Below are positions 41,023 through 50,682 of a DNA stretch of 64,000 nucleotides, in pieces. Every line of letters begins with the position of its first letter. Within the stretch, counting starts at the first letter, position 1. The position numbers were made by a program, and so were the translations under genes. Source of the DNA: Paraconexibacter sp040581415. GTDB lineage: Bacteria; Actinomycetota; Thermoleophilia; Solirubrobacterales; Solirubrobacteraceae. Below the pieces are notes generated by a model that was not told where the DNA came from, did no database searches, and worked only from the letters and a program-made list of their open reading frames with translations. The DNA lies in the NCBI RefSeq assembly GCF_040581415.1, contig NZ_CP114014.1:3472001-3536000 (forward strand), read 5' to 3'.

Positions 41023-42312
41023 ATGGACGTCGTCCGCTCCCCGCGCCGGTGGCTCGTCCGGCTTGGCATCCCCCTGCTGGCCGCTCTCGCCCTCGTCCCG
41101 GGCCAGACCGGCGTGGCGGTCGCCGCCGGTCCGTGCGCACCGGTGTCCGGGGAGCCCGCGCAGTTCACGGCGAACGCGAACCGCGTCGGCCTCGTCGACC
41201 TGCGCTTCTTCCTGGCCCAGGGGGCGCCCGTCACCTACTGGGAGTGCGTCGGCGACCGGGCCGCGCGGCTCGGGCAGCAGGCGACGCCGGACTCGGCGAT
41301 CACGTCGCTGCTCGCCGCGGTCCCGTGGAGCTGCGACCGGCTGGTGCGGCGGTTCACGGCGAGCACGACGACCGCCGACGGGACGCTCCTGCGCGGCGAG
41401 ACCAGCGTCCGCACCCCATCCTGCGCCCGCCGGTTCGCCGTCGCCGCGCCGCCGCGGGTGCGGCCCGGCACCCCGCTGCGCGTCCGCGTCGCCGACCGCT
41501 GGGCGCTGGGCGGGATCGCGACGCGGCTGTGCGTCACGGATCCGGGCGGTGGCCGCGACTGCCGGCAGCTCGCCTTCGCCGCCGGGGCGACCGCGCGGAC
41601 GCTCACCCTGCGCCCGCGGACACGCGGCGTGTACCGCCTGGAGCTGCAGGTCCGCGCGAGCCGCGTCCGGGCGACGGTCGCGGTCGGCGTCCGCAGCGCT
41701 CCGGTCCGGGCGCTGCCCACGGTGCTGGCGACCGGCGACTCGACGATGCAGGGCGTCGAGAGCTTCCTGGCCGACGACCTCGCCGACGTCGCCACGGTCG
41801 AGAGCGACGTGCGCCCCGGGTTCGGCCTCAGCACCCGGGACTGGTCGAGCGTGGCGCGCTCGCAGGTCGCGCGGCTGCGCCCGCGGGCGGTCGTCTACTC
41901 GCTCGGCGCCGCGGAGGGCTTCCCGCTGAGCACTCCCGGCGGCGCCGAGGTCGCGTGCTGCGACCGCGCGTGGACCGAGGAGTACGCCCGTCGCGTCCGG
42001 GAGATCGTCGTCCGCTACCGGCAGCGCGGCCGCGCGCGGGTCTACGTGATGACGCTGGCCGCGCCGAAGGCGGCGGCGCGGGTGCCGATCGTCGCCGCCG
42101 TCAACCGGGCGCTGGTCGACGGCGCCGCCGGGCTGCCCGGTGTCACGGTGATCCGCATCGACCGCCTGATGTCACCGGACGGCTACCAGGAGGCGATCCG
42201 CGACCGCGGGCGCGACGTCGACGTCCGCGAGCCGGACGGCATCCACCTGAACGCGGCGGGCACCGCGATCGCCGCGCGGGTGGCGGCCGCCGCGGTCCGC
42301 GCCGGACTCTGA
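41023..42312 (+). CDS. Secreted SGNH/GDSL-like hydrolase
   Basis: 429 residues. A signal peptide spans about residues 1-35 (ending AVAAG). Residues 40-225 are a beta-rich, Cys-containing region. The SGNH domain starts at ATGDSTMQG with Ser240 as nucleophile, and DGIHLN near the end supplies Asp405 and His408. The Gly and Asn oxyanion blocks are less clear (YSLGAAEGFP). These enzymes are esterases or acyltransferases acting outside the cell; the substrate is unknown. Confidence 0.75.
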   Translation: MDVVRSPRRWLVRLGIPLLAALALVPGQTGVAVAAGPCAPVSGEPAQFTANANRVGLVDLRFFLAQGAPVTYWECVGDRAARLGQQATPDSAITSLLAAVPWSCDRLVRRFTASTTTADGTLLRGETSVRTPSCARRFAVAAPPRVRPGTPLRVRVADRWALGGIATRLCVTDPGGGRDCRQLAFAAGATARTLTLRPRTRGVYRLELQVRASRVRATVAVGVRSAPVRALPTVLATGDSTMQGVESFLADDLADVATVESDVRPGFGLSTRDWSSVARSQVARLRPRAVVYSLGAAEGFPLSTPGGAEVACCDRAWTEEYARRVREIVVRYRQRGRARVYVMTLAAPKAAARVPIVAAVNRALVDGAAGLPGVTVIRIDRLMSPDGYQEAIRDRGRDVDVREPDGIHLNAAGTAIAARVAAAAVRAGL

Positions 42313-42376
42313 GCAGGCGTCGTGAGCACGTGACTCAGAGGGGCGGGGGCGCCCGGAACCCGTCGCCGCGTGCCGC

Positions 42377-44101
42377 TCAGGCGACGGGGATGGGCTGCGC
42401 GGCGGCCGGCTTCTGCGCCAGCCGACGCGAGGCGCCGAGCGGATCCCAGTCGGGCCCGACCGGGCTGAGCCGGGCCGCGTCGGCGATCACCGCGCCGCCG
42501 CGGACCTCGCGCGCGAGGTCGCGCCCCGTGATCGCCGCCGCGGCGTACATCCCGCTGTGCATCACCCCTTCGATGCCCGGGCCCCAGGTGCAGCTCGCGC
42601 CGGCGAGGAACAGGCCGGGGATCTCCGTCCGCACGCCCCAGCGTCCCCGCTGCGCGAACTGGTCGACCGCGATCTCCAGGCCGTAGGCGGTCCCGCCGGT
42701 CGGTGTCGTGTACCGCTCCTGCGTCACCGGCGTCCCGCCCTCGCGCCAGACGACGTGCTCCTTGACCCCCGGGATCGCCTCGTCGACCCGGTCGATCATC
42801 ACGTCGACGAGGTGCTCCTTGAGCTCGAGGTAGGCCGTGTTGTCCCGGTACTGCCCGCCGTCCGCCGGCCCGCCCGACAGGCCCCAGAGCCCGAGGTCGC
42901 CGGTGATCGGGAACATCGCCTCGAGGTTGGTGTGCCCCGCCGGCGCGTACCGCGCGGTCCCGGGGTCCTTGATGGTCGAGCTGTGGATGTACGCGGGCAT
43001 CCGACGCGCGAGGTCGTCCATCCACGCGTCGGTGCGCCGGCGCGGGCCCCGGGTCATCGCGAAGACGTCCTCGATCGGGTCCCAGGTCGGGAAGCTCAGA
43101 TGGTCGGTGTTCGGCAGCCGGCCGGCGAGGTCGAGATCGACGCCCAGGTAGGCGGTGAAGTAGGGCTGGCACATGCGGCCACCCTCGACGCGGCGGGCCG
43201 TGCGCAGCTTCAGGTGCTCACGGCCGACCATGCCCAGGAGGGTGCGCTTGACGTCGGCCGCCGAGAGCACGACCGGGGCGGCCAGCGCCTCGCCGTCCGT
43301 GAGCCGGACCCCGGCGACGCGGCCCTCGGCGATCACGATCTCCTCCACCCGGGCCTGGGTGCGGACCGTCCCGCCATGGGTCCGGACGACGTCGGTGAGG
43401 TGCGCGGCGAACACCTGACCGCCGCCCTTCGGATACGTCCCGCCCTTCTCGATGAAGTCCCACAGAAAGGCCGCGTGCATCCCGACCGGGGCACGCGAGG
43501 GCGGCGCCAGGTAGCTCACGTTCGACGTCGACAGCACCAGCTGCGCCTGGGCACTCAGGCCGCAGAGGTCGTAGAGCCGCTGCAGCGGGACGTAGGCCCA
43601 GGCGGCCCACTGCGGCGCACGGACGCCGAACGACCCGAAGTCCCGGAGGGAGGACGGGACGGCCGCGCGGTCGAGCGCGCCGCCGATGCCGCGCATCACG
43701 CGCATGAACCGCCGGATGCCGCGGGAGTCGGCCGGGAACGCACCGACCAGCGCCTCCTCGTAGCGGTCGAGCCCTTTCGGCGCCTCGAACTGCAGGCCGG
43801 GCAGGACGTAGGTCTCCAGGCGGTCCGGGTCGAACGGGAGGAACTCGATGCGGTCCTCGAGCGCGAGGCCGCGGAGCACCATCGGCAGCAGGCCGTCGGG
43901 GCCGCAGTTGCCGAGGTGGTGCACGCCCACGTCGAACTCCCACTCGTTCTTGCGCCGGAAGACGTGGGAGGAGCCGCCTGCCGCGTCGCCCGCCTCCAGC
44001 ACGATCACGCGCCGTCCCGCCGCCGCCAGATAGGCGCCGGCCGTGAGACCCGCCAGCCCCGCTCCGACGACGATCGCATCCCAGGTCCCAGGTTCGCTCA
44101 T
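42377..44101 (-). CDS. Phytoene dehydrogenase-like / carotenoid isomerase-like FAD oxidoreductase
   Basis: 574 residues from the ATG at 44101. The dinucleotide fold is DAIVVGAGLAGLTAGAYLAAAG (Gly13, Gly15, Gly18) followed by VIVLEAGDAAGG. C-terminal GLFLAGASCTWGPGIEGVMHSG is the second FAD-contact motif. KGGGQVFAAHLTDVV and VVLSAADVKRTLLGM fit the CrtI/CrtISO/retinol-saturase superfamily. No carotenoid genes adjoin it, so the substrate could be another polyene or lipid. It is divergent from a TetR gene with a perfect operator between them. Confidence 0.82.
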   Translation of the reverse strand: MSEPGTWDAIVVGAGLAGLTAGAYLAAAGRRVIVLEAGDAAGGSSHVFRRKNEWEFDVGVHHLGNCGPDGLLPMVLRGLALEDRIEFLPFDPDRLETYVLPGLQFEAPKGLDRYEEALVGAFPADSRGIRRFMRVMRGIGGALDRAAVPSSLRDFGSFGVRAPQWAAWAYVPLQRLYDLCGLSAQAQLVLSTSNVSYLAPPSRAPVGMHAAFLWDFIEKGGTYPKGGGQVFAAHLTDVVRTHGGTVRTQARVEEIVIAEGRVAGVRLTDGEALAAPVVLSAADVKRTLLGMVGREHLKLRTARRVEGGRMCQPYFTAYLGVDLDLAGRLPNTDHLSFPTWDPIEDVFAMTRGPRRRTDAWMDDLARRMPAYIHSSTIKDPGTARYAPAGHTNLEAMFPITGDLGLWGLSGGPADGGQYRDNTAYLELKEHLVDVMIDRVDEAIPGVKEHVVWREGGTPVTQERYTTPTGGTAYGLEIAVDQFAQRGRWGVRTEIPGLFLAGASCTWGPGIEGVMHSGMYAAAAITGRDLAREVRGGAVIADAARLSPVGPDWDPLGASRRLAQKPAAAQPIPVA

Positions 44102-44124
44102 CGGTCGACCCAACCACAAATGAC

Positions 44125-44150
44125 CGACCATCTCAAGGTCGAGATGGTCG
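44125..44150. promoter_or_regulatory. Perfect inverted-repeat operator between flavoprotein and TetR genes
   Basis: CGACCATCTC (44125-44134) is perfectly inverted at 44141-44150 around AAGGTC. It sits mid-way in the 79-base gap between divergent starts at 44101 and 44181, in the position expected for a TetR site controlling both genes. A related half-site, GATCGTCTC, follows at 44150-44158. Confidence 0.75.
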
Positions 44151-44180
44151 ATCGTCTCAAAGTCGTGGCATGATGTCGGC

Positions 44181-44741
44181 ATGCCTGACTCCGCGACGAA
44201 GGCCGCGTGGCTCGATGCCGGCGCCGTCGAGTTCCAGCAGCGTGGGTACAACGCCACCGGGATCGCCGCGCTCGCCGCCCGCTCGGGAGCCCTGAAGGGA
44301 TCGTTCTACAACTACTTCCCGAGCAAGGAGGCGTTCGCGCTCGAGGTGATCGCGGGCTACTGCGGGGCCGCTGGGCTCGAGATCCTCGCCGGCGACGCCC
44401 CGCCCGACGAGCGGATCCGCGCACACTTCGAGCACCTGCGGCGGGAGCTCCGGCGCCGCGGCGACGCGTTCGGCTGCCTGCTGGGGAACTTCGCGGGCGA
44501 GGTCGCCGCCGACAACCCGGTCATCCGCGGCGCCATCGAGGCGGCCTTCGACGGCTGGGCCGGGCTCCTCGCGGACGCGATCGCGGAGGCCCAGCCGGAT
44601 CACGCCGACAGCGCCGGCCCCCGGGCGCAGCTGCTGATCGACGCGTGGGAGGGCGCGCTGCTGCGCGCGAAGGTCACGGCCGACCCGGCGCCGGTCGAGG
44701 CGTTCCTCGCCTCGACGCTCACGCTCGTGCTCGACGCCTGA
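44181..44741 (+). CDS. TetR-family transcriptional regulator
   Basis: 186 residues. HTH: KAAWLDAGAVEFQQRGYNAT, then IAALAARSGALKGSFYNYFP. The segment FGCLLGNFAGEVAADNPVIR matches AcuR/YcdC-like ligand domains. It is divergent from the phytoene-dehydrogenase-like gene, with a perfect 10-bp inverted repeat between them, and is its likely repressor. The MFS gene converges on it with only 8 bases between the stop codons. Confidence 0.87.
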   Translation: MPDSATKAAWLDAGAVEFQQRGYNATGIAALAARSGALKGSFYNYFPSKEAFALEVIAGYCGAAGLEILAGDAPPDERIRAHFEHLRRELRRRGDAFGCLLGNFAGEVAADNPVIRGAIEAAFDGWAGLLADAIAEAQPDHADSAGPRAQLLIDAWEGALLRAKVTADPAPVEAFLASTLTLVLDA

Positions 44742-44749
44742 GGCGCGCG

Positions 44750-46150
44750 CTACTCGATCCTCGCGTGGACCGGTCCGCCCCGCGGCAGGAGCGGGACGAA
44801 CGCGATCGCGACCAGCGACGCGACGGCGAACGTCCCGAACGCATCGTCGAAGGCGGACGCCACCGGCACGCCCGGGGCGACCTCGCCGCCGGCGACCAGC
44901 ACGGCTGCCGCGACGGTCGCGCCGAGCGCGGACCCGACCGTCCGCACCTCGTTCGTCAGCCCGAGGGCTGCACCGCTCTCCTCGTTCGCTGCGCTGGCGA
45001 GGACGAGGTCCAGCGTCGTCCCGATGGTCGGCCCGAACGCCAGGCCGAGCGGGACCCCGGCCAGCACGATCGTCAGCACCGATACCGGGAAGACCACGAG
45101 GATCGCGTTGCCGAGCGCGATGCACAGCAGCCCGCCGACGATCAACGCGCGCGTCCCCACCCGCGGTGCCAGCCGGGCCGCCATCGGACCGGAGATCAGC
45201 GCCGCGATCGAGCTGGGGACGAGGACCGCGCCGATTTGCGTTGTCGTCAGGCCCAGCCCGTAGCCGGTGCTCTTCGGCAGCCCGGCCAGCAACGGCAGCG
45301 CCGCCAGGTGGGAGAAGGCGACGAGGCCCGCCAGGAACGTCAGGACCTGCGCGCTCCACACCGGCCGGCGCACCAGCAGGCCCGGGTCGAACAGCGGTGA
45401 CCGCGCCGTCCGCTGGCGGCCCGCGAATCCGGCCAGGCCGGCGGCGGCCACCACGAACAGCCCCAGCACCCGCGTGGAGTCCCACCCCCAGTCGTTGCAT
45501 TGGGAGATGGCGAGCACGAGCGCGACCAGGCCGGTGCCGAGCAACCCGCCGCCTGCCCAGTCGACGGGCACGGCGGCCCGGACCGGCGACTCCGGGACGG
45601 CCAGCGCGATGGCGGTGAAGGTCAGCGTCGCCACCGCCGCAAGCGCCCAGAACAGCGCGGCGAGCGACCCGGCGTCGACCAGCAGCGAACCGCCCAGCAG
45701 TCCCAGGACGGCGCCACCGCCCGCCGCGCCGACGAGGATGCCCACGGCGCGCGAGACACGCTCGGGCGGGACGTGGTCCCGGACCAGCGCGAGCGCCAGC
45801 GGTGCGGTCCCCGCGCCGAGGCCCTGCACGGCGCGGCCGCCGACGAGGACCTCGAGCGACCCGCCGACCGCGCACACCACGGATCCGGCGACGAACGCGC
45901 CGACCGAGCACAGGAGCAGTCGCCGCCGGCCGTACTGGTCACCGAGCCGGCCGGCCAGCGGCGTGGCGATCGCGGCGGTCAGCAGGAACGCCGTGATCAG
46001 CCACACGACATCGGTGGCGGAGGCGTCGTAGCGCTGGGCGACCAGCGGGAGCGCCGGGGCGATGACCGCCTGCTCGAGGGAGAAGTCGAGGATCCCGACC
46101 GCAAGGACCCATTCCGGGCGGATGCGTGATCGGATGTCGTCCAGGGCCAT
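44750..46150 (-). CDS. MFS transporter, DHA2-like
   Basis: 466 residues, 14 predicted membrane helices. LDFSLEQAVIAPALPLVAQ in helix 1, motif A GRLGDQYGRRRLLL, and GRAVQGLGAGTAPLAL are present. The usual drug-pump Asp in helix 1 (LDxT) appears here as ILDFS. It probably exports a small molecule with protons. It is divergent from the large LuxR-type regulator at 46220 across 69 bases, which is the likely controller. Confidence 0.85.
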   Translation of the reverse strand: MALDDIRSRIRPEWVLAVGILDFSLEQAVIAPALPLVAQRYDASATDVVWLITAFLLTAAIATPLAGRLGDQYGRRRLLLCSVGAFVAGSVVCAVGGSLEVLVGGRAVQGLGAGTAPLALALVRDHVPPERVSRAVGILVGAAGGGAVLGLLGGSLLVDAGSLAALFWALAAVATLTFTAIALAVPESPVRAAVPVDWAGGGLLGTGLVALVLAISQCNDWGWDSTRVLGLFVVAAAGLAGFAGRQRTARSPLFDPGLLVRRPVWSAQVLTFLAGLVAFSHLAALPLLAGLPKSTGYGLGLTTTQIGAVLVPSSIAALISGPMAARLAPRVGTRALIVGGLLCIALGNAILVVFPVSVLTIVLAGVPLGLAFGPTIGTTLDLVLASAANEESGAALGLTNEVRTVGSALGATVAAAVLVAGGEVAPGVPVASAFDDAFGTFAVASLVAIAFVPLLPRGGPVHARIE

Positions 46151-46206
46151 CTGCGGTGCAAGTTCTACCGGATGACCGCCGGGGAGCCCGCCCGCTCGGG
46201 CCGGGC

Positions 46207-46212
46207 TAAGCT
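46207..46212 (+). promoter_or_regulatory. Candidate -10 element, leaderless arrangement
   Basis: TAAGCT lies 7 bases before the ATG at 46220 with GCGCGCG between and no Shine-Dalgarno. Confidence 0.42.
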
Positions 46213-46219
46213 GCGCGCG

Positions 46220-48979
46220 ATGTCGCATCCCCTCCTCGAGCGAGATGGAGTGCTCGCGGACGCGGCGGAGGCCCTGCGCGCGGCGCGGTCCGGGCGCGGC
46301 GGGACGCTCGTGGTCACGGGGGACGCGGGGACCGGCAAGACCACGATCCTGGACGCGATCCGGGAGCGCGCCGCCGGGTTCGTGCTGGTGCACGTCCGCG
46401 CCGAGGAGATGGAGACCGGCCTCGCGTTCGGCGTCCTCGAGCGGCTGCTCGAGGGGATCGACCCGGGCGGCTCGGGCGTGCCGCTCGCCCCGACCGGGCC
46501 TGTGGTCGAGCGGTCGGTCCCCTACCTCAGTGCGCTCGAGCGGGTCCGCCGGCGCGTCGCCGACCCGCTCCTGATCACGCTCGACGACGTGCACTGGGCC
46601 GACGCCGACTCGCTCGACGCGGTCGCGTTCCTGGCGCGCCGGCTGGCCGGGCTCCCGCTGCTCATCGTCACCGCGCAGCGGCCGTGGCCGCCCGCTGCCG
46701 CCGCGGCGGCAGCGGCGCTCGCGTCCGGAGGCCACGCCCGCGTGCTGGAGCTCGAGCCCCTCTCCCCCGCCGCCTGTCGCGTGCTGCTGGACGACCGGGC
46801 GGGCGCTGCCGTGAGCGAGGAGGCTGCGCGCCGGGCGTGGGACCGGTGCCAGGGAAACCCGCTGCTGACCGTGCACGTCGGCGCGGCGCTGGGCCGCGGC
46901 GAGGATCCGTTCGCCGACGCGAGCGCCGACGGCGCGGCGCCGCATCGCGTGCTGGTCGCGCGGTTCGCCGGCCTGGACCCCGACGCGCTGCGGGTGGCGC
47001 GGACCGCGAGCCTGCTGGGGACGAGCTTCCAGCCCGCGATCGTGTCCGACCTGGCGGCGCTGCCGGTCGCGACCGTCGACGGCGCGTTCGAGGCGCTGCA
47101 CCGCGCGGGCCTCGTCGGCGCCGACGGCCCCGGCCGGCTGCGCTTCGTGCACCCGCTTCTGCGCCAGGCGCTGTACGAGGACCTCCACCCCGCGCTGCGC
47201 CAGCGGCTGCACGCTGCCGCCTTCGGCGACCTGGTCCGGCGCGGGCGGGCAGACGAAGCGGCGGAGCACGCGATCCGCGCCGACCTGTCCGGCGACCCGG
47301 AAGCGGCGACCGTACTCGAGCGGGTGGGCCGCGCGGCGCTGCTGGCGGGCGCGCTGGAGACCGGGGTGCAGCGGCTCGAGGCCGCCGCGCGTTTCCTCGG
47401 CGACCGCGCGGGCACGACCCTGCTGCTGACCCTGGCCGAGGCCTTGTGCGCCACGGGGCGGGCGGCGGAGGGCGCGGCACGCTGTCGCGAGGTCCTCGCG
47501 CAGGAGGAGATCGACTGGAGCACGCGCGTGGAGGCGCTGACGCTCCTGGGCCGCTGCGCGTACCTCATGGGCGAGCCCGACCGCGGCGCGACCGAGCTCG
47601 AGCACGCGGTCGCGCTCGCCGAGCTGCACGACCCGGTGGCAGCGATCCGACCGCTCCTCGAGCAGGTCGTGACGACGTGGATGGCTTCCGGGCCCGGTTG
47701 GGCGCTGCCGCTGGCCGTCCGGGCGCGACGGCTGGCGATCGAGGCCGAGCCGGCGCTGCGCGAGGCGACGGACGCGAGCTGGGGCGGGCTCGCCGCCGAG
47801 ACCGGCGACCCCGAGGGCATCACCGCGACGGTCGCCATCAGGCGATGGGTCGAGAGCCCGTCACGCGCAGCCGCGCTGCCCACGGCAGACCTCGTGTCGC
47901 CCCTGTCGCCGATCTACCCGTTCGCCCACTGCGCGCTGTACGTCGAGCGGTTCGACGAGTGCACGGCCGCGCTGGACCTCGCGGCCGCGCGACTGGAGTC
48001 GGTCGGTGCCGCGGGTGGATCGGCCGCGGTGAGCATCTTCCAGGGCAATGTCCTCCTGCGCCGTGGTCATCTGCAGGCGGCGCTGGACGCGGCGCAGCAG
48101 GCCGGCCGCTACGCGGACCTCACGCCCATGGCCGTCCCGGTCGTGGCTGCGCTCCGCGGGCTCGTCCTGACCTGGATGGGTCGCTTCGAGGAGGCGGCCC
48201 AGGCGCGCGACGCGGCGCTGGCAGCAGCGGCGGGCGCGTGGCAGCTCGAGGTCTGGGCCGCCTTCGCGCACGGCCTGCAAGCGCTCTGGGCCGGCGACCC
48301 GGCGGCGTCGGACGCGTTCCTCCAGGTCGAGCGCACGCTCGCCGGCGCGGGGGTGCGCGAGCCGAGCCACACCCAGTACGCGGCCCACGCAGTCGCCGCG
48401 CACCTGCTGGCGGGGCGCCGGGAGGACGCCGACCGCGTCGTCGCCGCGCTCACGCCGCTCGCCGTCCGTCACCCGGCGCGCTGGCCAAGGTTCGCGCTGG
48501 CCCTCGCCCGGGCCCGGATCGACGAGCACGCGGGCCACGCCGCGACAGCGCTCGAGGGCTACGAGGGCGCGCTGACCGCGCTCGGCGACACCGACCTGCC
48601 CCTGCAGCGCGCCGAGGCGCTGATCGCCGGCGGTGCCCTGCAGCGCCGCGAGGGGATGACCGTCGAGGCGCGGCCACAGCTCGCCGAGGCGCTGCGGATC
48701 GCCGAGCACCACGGCGCCCGGCCCCTGGCCGACCAGGCGGGGGCCGAGCTCCGGCTCGCGGGCGGGCGGCGTCGCCGCAGCGGCGACGACCGCGACCGGC
48801 TGACCGTCGCCGAGCTCCGGGTCGCCCGGGCGGCCGCAGGCGGGGCGAGCAACGCCGAGATCGCGGCGAGCCTGCACCTGTCCGCCAACACGGTCGCCAC
48901 GCACCTGCGCCGCGTCTACGCGAAGCTCGAGATCCCGGGACGGCGGATGCTGCGCGCCGCGGACCTCGACGACCGCTGA
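46220..48979 (+). CDS. Large ATP-binding LuxR-family (LAL) transcriptional regulator
   Basis: 919 residues. N-terminal AAA/STAND ATPase: Walker A GDAGTGKT (34-41) and Walker B LLITLDDVHWADAD. A long helical TPR-like middle region (residues about 340-850, for example GTTLLLTLAEALCATGRAAE) follows. The C-terminal LuxR HTH is DRLTVAELRVARAAAGGASN then IAASLHLSANTVATHLRRVY. LAL regulators (MalT/AcoK kind) activate transcription upon ligand and ATP binding. The divergent MFS gene is the likely target. Confidence 0.87.
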   Translation: MSHPLLERDGVLADAAEALRAARSGRGGTLVVTGDAGTGKTTILDAIRERAAGFVLVHVRAEEMETGLAFGVLERLLEGIDPGGSGVPLAPTGPVVERSVPYLSALERVRRRVADPLLITLDDVHWADADSLDAVAFLARRLAGLPLLIVTAQRPWPPAAAAAAAALASGGHARVLELEPLSPAACRVLLDDRAGAAVSEEAARRAWDRCQGNPLLTVHVGAALGRGEDPFADASADGAAPHRVLVARFAGLDPDALRVARTASLLGTSFQPAIVSDLAALPVATVDGAFEALHRAGLVGADGPGRLRFVHPLLRQALYEDLHPALRQRLHAAAFGDLVRRGRADEAAEHAIRADLSGDPEAATVLERVGRAALLAGALETGVQRLEAAARFLGDRAGTTLLLTLAEALCATGRAAEGAARCREVLAQEEIDWSTRVEALTLLGRCAYLMGEPDRGATELEHAVALAELHDPVAAIRPLLEQVVTTWMASGPGWALPLAVRARRLAIEAEPALREATDASWGGLAAETGDPEGITATVAIRRWVESPSRAAALPTADLVSPLSPIYPFAHCALYVERFDECTAALDLAAARLESVGAAGGSAAVSIFQGNVLLRRGHLQAALDAAQQAGRYADLTPMAVPVVAALRGLVLTWMGRFEEAAQARDAALAAAAGAWQLEVWAAFAHGLQALWAGDPAASDAFLQVERTLAGAGVREPSHTQYAAHAVAAHLLAGRREDADRVVAALTPLAVRHPARWPRFALALARARIDEHAGHAATALEGYEGALTALGDTDLPLQRAEALIAGGALQRREGMTVEARPQLAEALRIAEHHGARPLADQAGAELRLAGGRRRRSGDDRDRLTVAELRVARAAAGGASNAEIAASLHLSANTVATHLRRVYAKLEIPGRRMLRAADLDDR

Positions 48980-49008
48980 TCCTCGCCGCCCTGGCGCGGC
49001 GCGATCCT

Positions 49009-49665
49009 TCAGGACCGGATCGTCAGCCGCTCGGGAAGGCGCCGGACGGCGGACATCATCAGCAGGCCACCGGCGAGCAGGACCAGGACGAGCACGAGCG
49101 GCGCCGGGATGCGGTTGCTCGCGGCGAGGTCGCCGCGGGCGAGCGAGTCCGGGCTCACCCGCTGACCGGCCAGCTCGATGGCCACGGGTCCATCGGTGGT
49201 GGCGCGCGCCAGGGCGGCACGCTCCTGCGGGGTCGCGGTGGCCACCGCGTTCTCGTACGCGGCCAGGCCGCCGCCGACGCCGGCCGTGCTACCGGTGCCG
49301 GTGCCCGACCCGCCGCCTGCGCTGCCCGCGGCGGTCACCGCGCCGTCGTCGGAGCCGCCGGCACGCGACGGCGCACCGCCGGCCGCCAGCTGCGCCTGCC
49401 GGATCACCGCGCGGCAGTCGGAGTACTCGTCCAGGTCGGTCGGGATGTTCTCGAGGGCGCCCTGGTACTCGGCCCCGCTGTAGGTCCGGTCGAGCACGCC
49501 GTCCACGGCGCAGTCCTCGAGCAGTGCGGTGACGGCGGCGGTCGGTGCAGCGGCGGCCGTGGCGGGCGCGAGCGCGCCGAGCACCAGGACGACGACGAGG
49601 AGCGCGGCGCGGCAGATGGTCCGCGGGCGGCCGGGCGGCGCCTTGCGAAGGGTCAGGTAGGTCAT
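49009..49665 (-). CDS. Secreted, C-terminally membrane-anchored protein, unknown function
   Basis: 218 residues. A signal peptide ends near TAAAA-PTA (about residue 40). The mature part has two cysteines (EDCAVDGVLDRTYSGAEY and EYSDCRAVIRQAQL, a probable disulfide), a Gly/Ser-rich linker (residues about 98-135), and a C-terminal membrane helix (IPAPLVLVLVLLAGGLLMM) with a short basic tail. It follows the sigma-factor operon after 78 bases on the same strand. Function unknown; it could be a surface protein controlled by that sigma factor. Confidence 0.65.
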   Translation of the reverse strand: MTYLTLRKAPPGRPRTICRAALLVVVLVLGALAPATAAAAPTAAVTALLEDCAVDGVLDRTYSGAEYQGALENIPTDLDEYSDCRAVIRQAQLAAGGAPSRAGGSDDGAVTAAGSAGGGSGTGTGSTAGVGGGLAAYENAVATATPQERAALARATTDGPVAIELAGQRVSPDSLARGDLAASNRIPAPLVLVLVLLAGGLLMMSAVRRLPERLTIRS

Positions 49666-49743
49666 GCTGGCCTGCTTTCGGTAGGGGTGTTCTGCGCCGC
49701 GCGTGACGGCTTTGCGGAAAGGAGGTGGGCGCGACGGCGAGCG

Positions 49744-50682
49744 TCAGCCGAACTCGGCGATGTCGCCTTCGACGACCTGCCTGGCCCCCGGGTGCGGGGC
49801 GAAGCGCAGCTTGGCCTCGGTCTCGGGCGTCCGCGGCAGCCGCTCGGCCTCGATGAAATCGATGACCAGGCTGATCGATGGCGGCGTGCGCTCGACGACG
49901 CGCACGGGCAGGAAGTCCTCGCGGTCGACGAACACCAGGCGGCTGAAGCTCACCGTGCGCGACGGCCAGTCCTTGGGGTCGCCTCCACCACCGGCGGGCG
50001 GCATCTGGAGCCGCACCGGATAGCTGATCTCGATCTGGTGGACGGGCCGTCCGTCGATCTGCGTGTCGTCGAGCAGGCGGACGGATCCGTCCCCGCGGCG
50101 GGCCCGCTCGAGCAGGCCCTGCAGGTCGCCGAGCGCGTCGAAGCCCAGCGGCGTCGGGTTGTTGTCGACGCTCTTCGGGCCGCCGGGCGGGAACAGGTCC
50201 GGGTCGGTGTGACGCGTGACCGTGTCGCGGTCGGTGCTGTAGCTCAGGTTCGTGCGCGTGTCCCAGTCCTGGACGACCTCCTTGCCGCTCTCGTAGAGCG
50301 TGCGGACCTGGCGCCCGTCGGTCGTCTGCCAGCTCTCCTCGGTCAGGTCCGGGTTGTCGAACATGCCCCGGCGGACCGCCTTGACGTGCAGGATCGCGTC
50401 ACCGTCGTTGAGCGCGGTGGCGGCGCGGGCCAGCACGTCGGGCGAGTCGCCGCCGACCGGGACCAGGACTACCGCGCCGGCGACCGCCACCGCCGCCAGT
50501 CCGCCCGCGAGCACCCGCCGCACCGGCGGCCTACGCGCGGCACGTGGGGCCGGCTGGGGGCCCGAGAGGATCCGTTCGAGCGTCGCGGTGGCGGCCGGAC
50601 CCGCGGGGTCATGGGACGCCGCGTCCTCGGTCGGGCGCAGCTCGCGAAGCATGTCGTCGGCGCGGGGCATCGGATCTCCCAT
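49744..50682 (-). CDS. Membrane-anchored partner of ECF sigma factor (CU044_5270-like)
   Basis: 312 residues starting at an ATG that shares a base with the sigma stop (TGATG). About 55 cytoplasmic residues, then one membrane helix (VLAGGLAAVAVAGAVVLVPV) and an extracytoplasmic beta-rich domain (residues 80-312) with ISYPVRLQMPP and FVDREDFLPVRVVE. The N-terminal part lacks the zinc-binding HxxxCxxC of ZAS anti-sigma factors. The layout resembles actinobacterial CU044_5270-type proteins found after ECF sigma genes. An anti-sigma role is possible but unproven. Confidence 0.7.
   Translation of the reverse strand: MGDPMPRADDMLRELRPTEDAASHDPAGPAATATLERILSGPQPAPRAARRPPVRRVLAGGLAAVAVAGAVVLVPVGGDSPDVLARAATALNDGDAILHVKAVRRGMFDNPDLTEESWQTTDGRQVRTLYESGKEVVQDWDTRTNLSYSTDRDTVTRHTDPDLFPPGGPKSVDNNPTPLGFDALGDLQGLLERARRGDGSVRLLDDTQIDGRPVHQIEISYPVRLQMPPAGGGGDPKDWPSRTVSFSRLVFVDREDFLPVRVVERTPPSISLVIDFIEAERLPRTPETEAKLRFAPHPGARQVVEGDIAEFG

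Noticed and set aside
42307..42387. Weak hairpins (CTCTGAG pair, CCGTCGCC pair) after the SGNH hydrolase gene
   Set aside because: Short arms, partly inside the neighbouring coding sequence; too weak to list as terminators.
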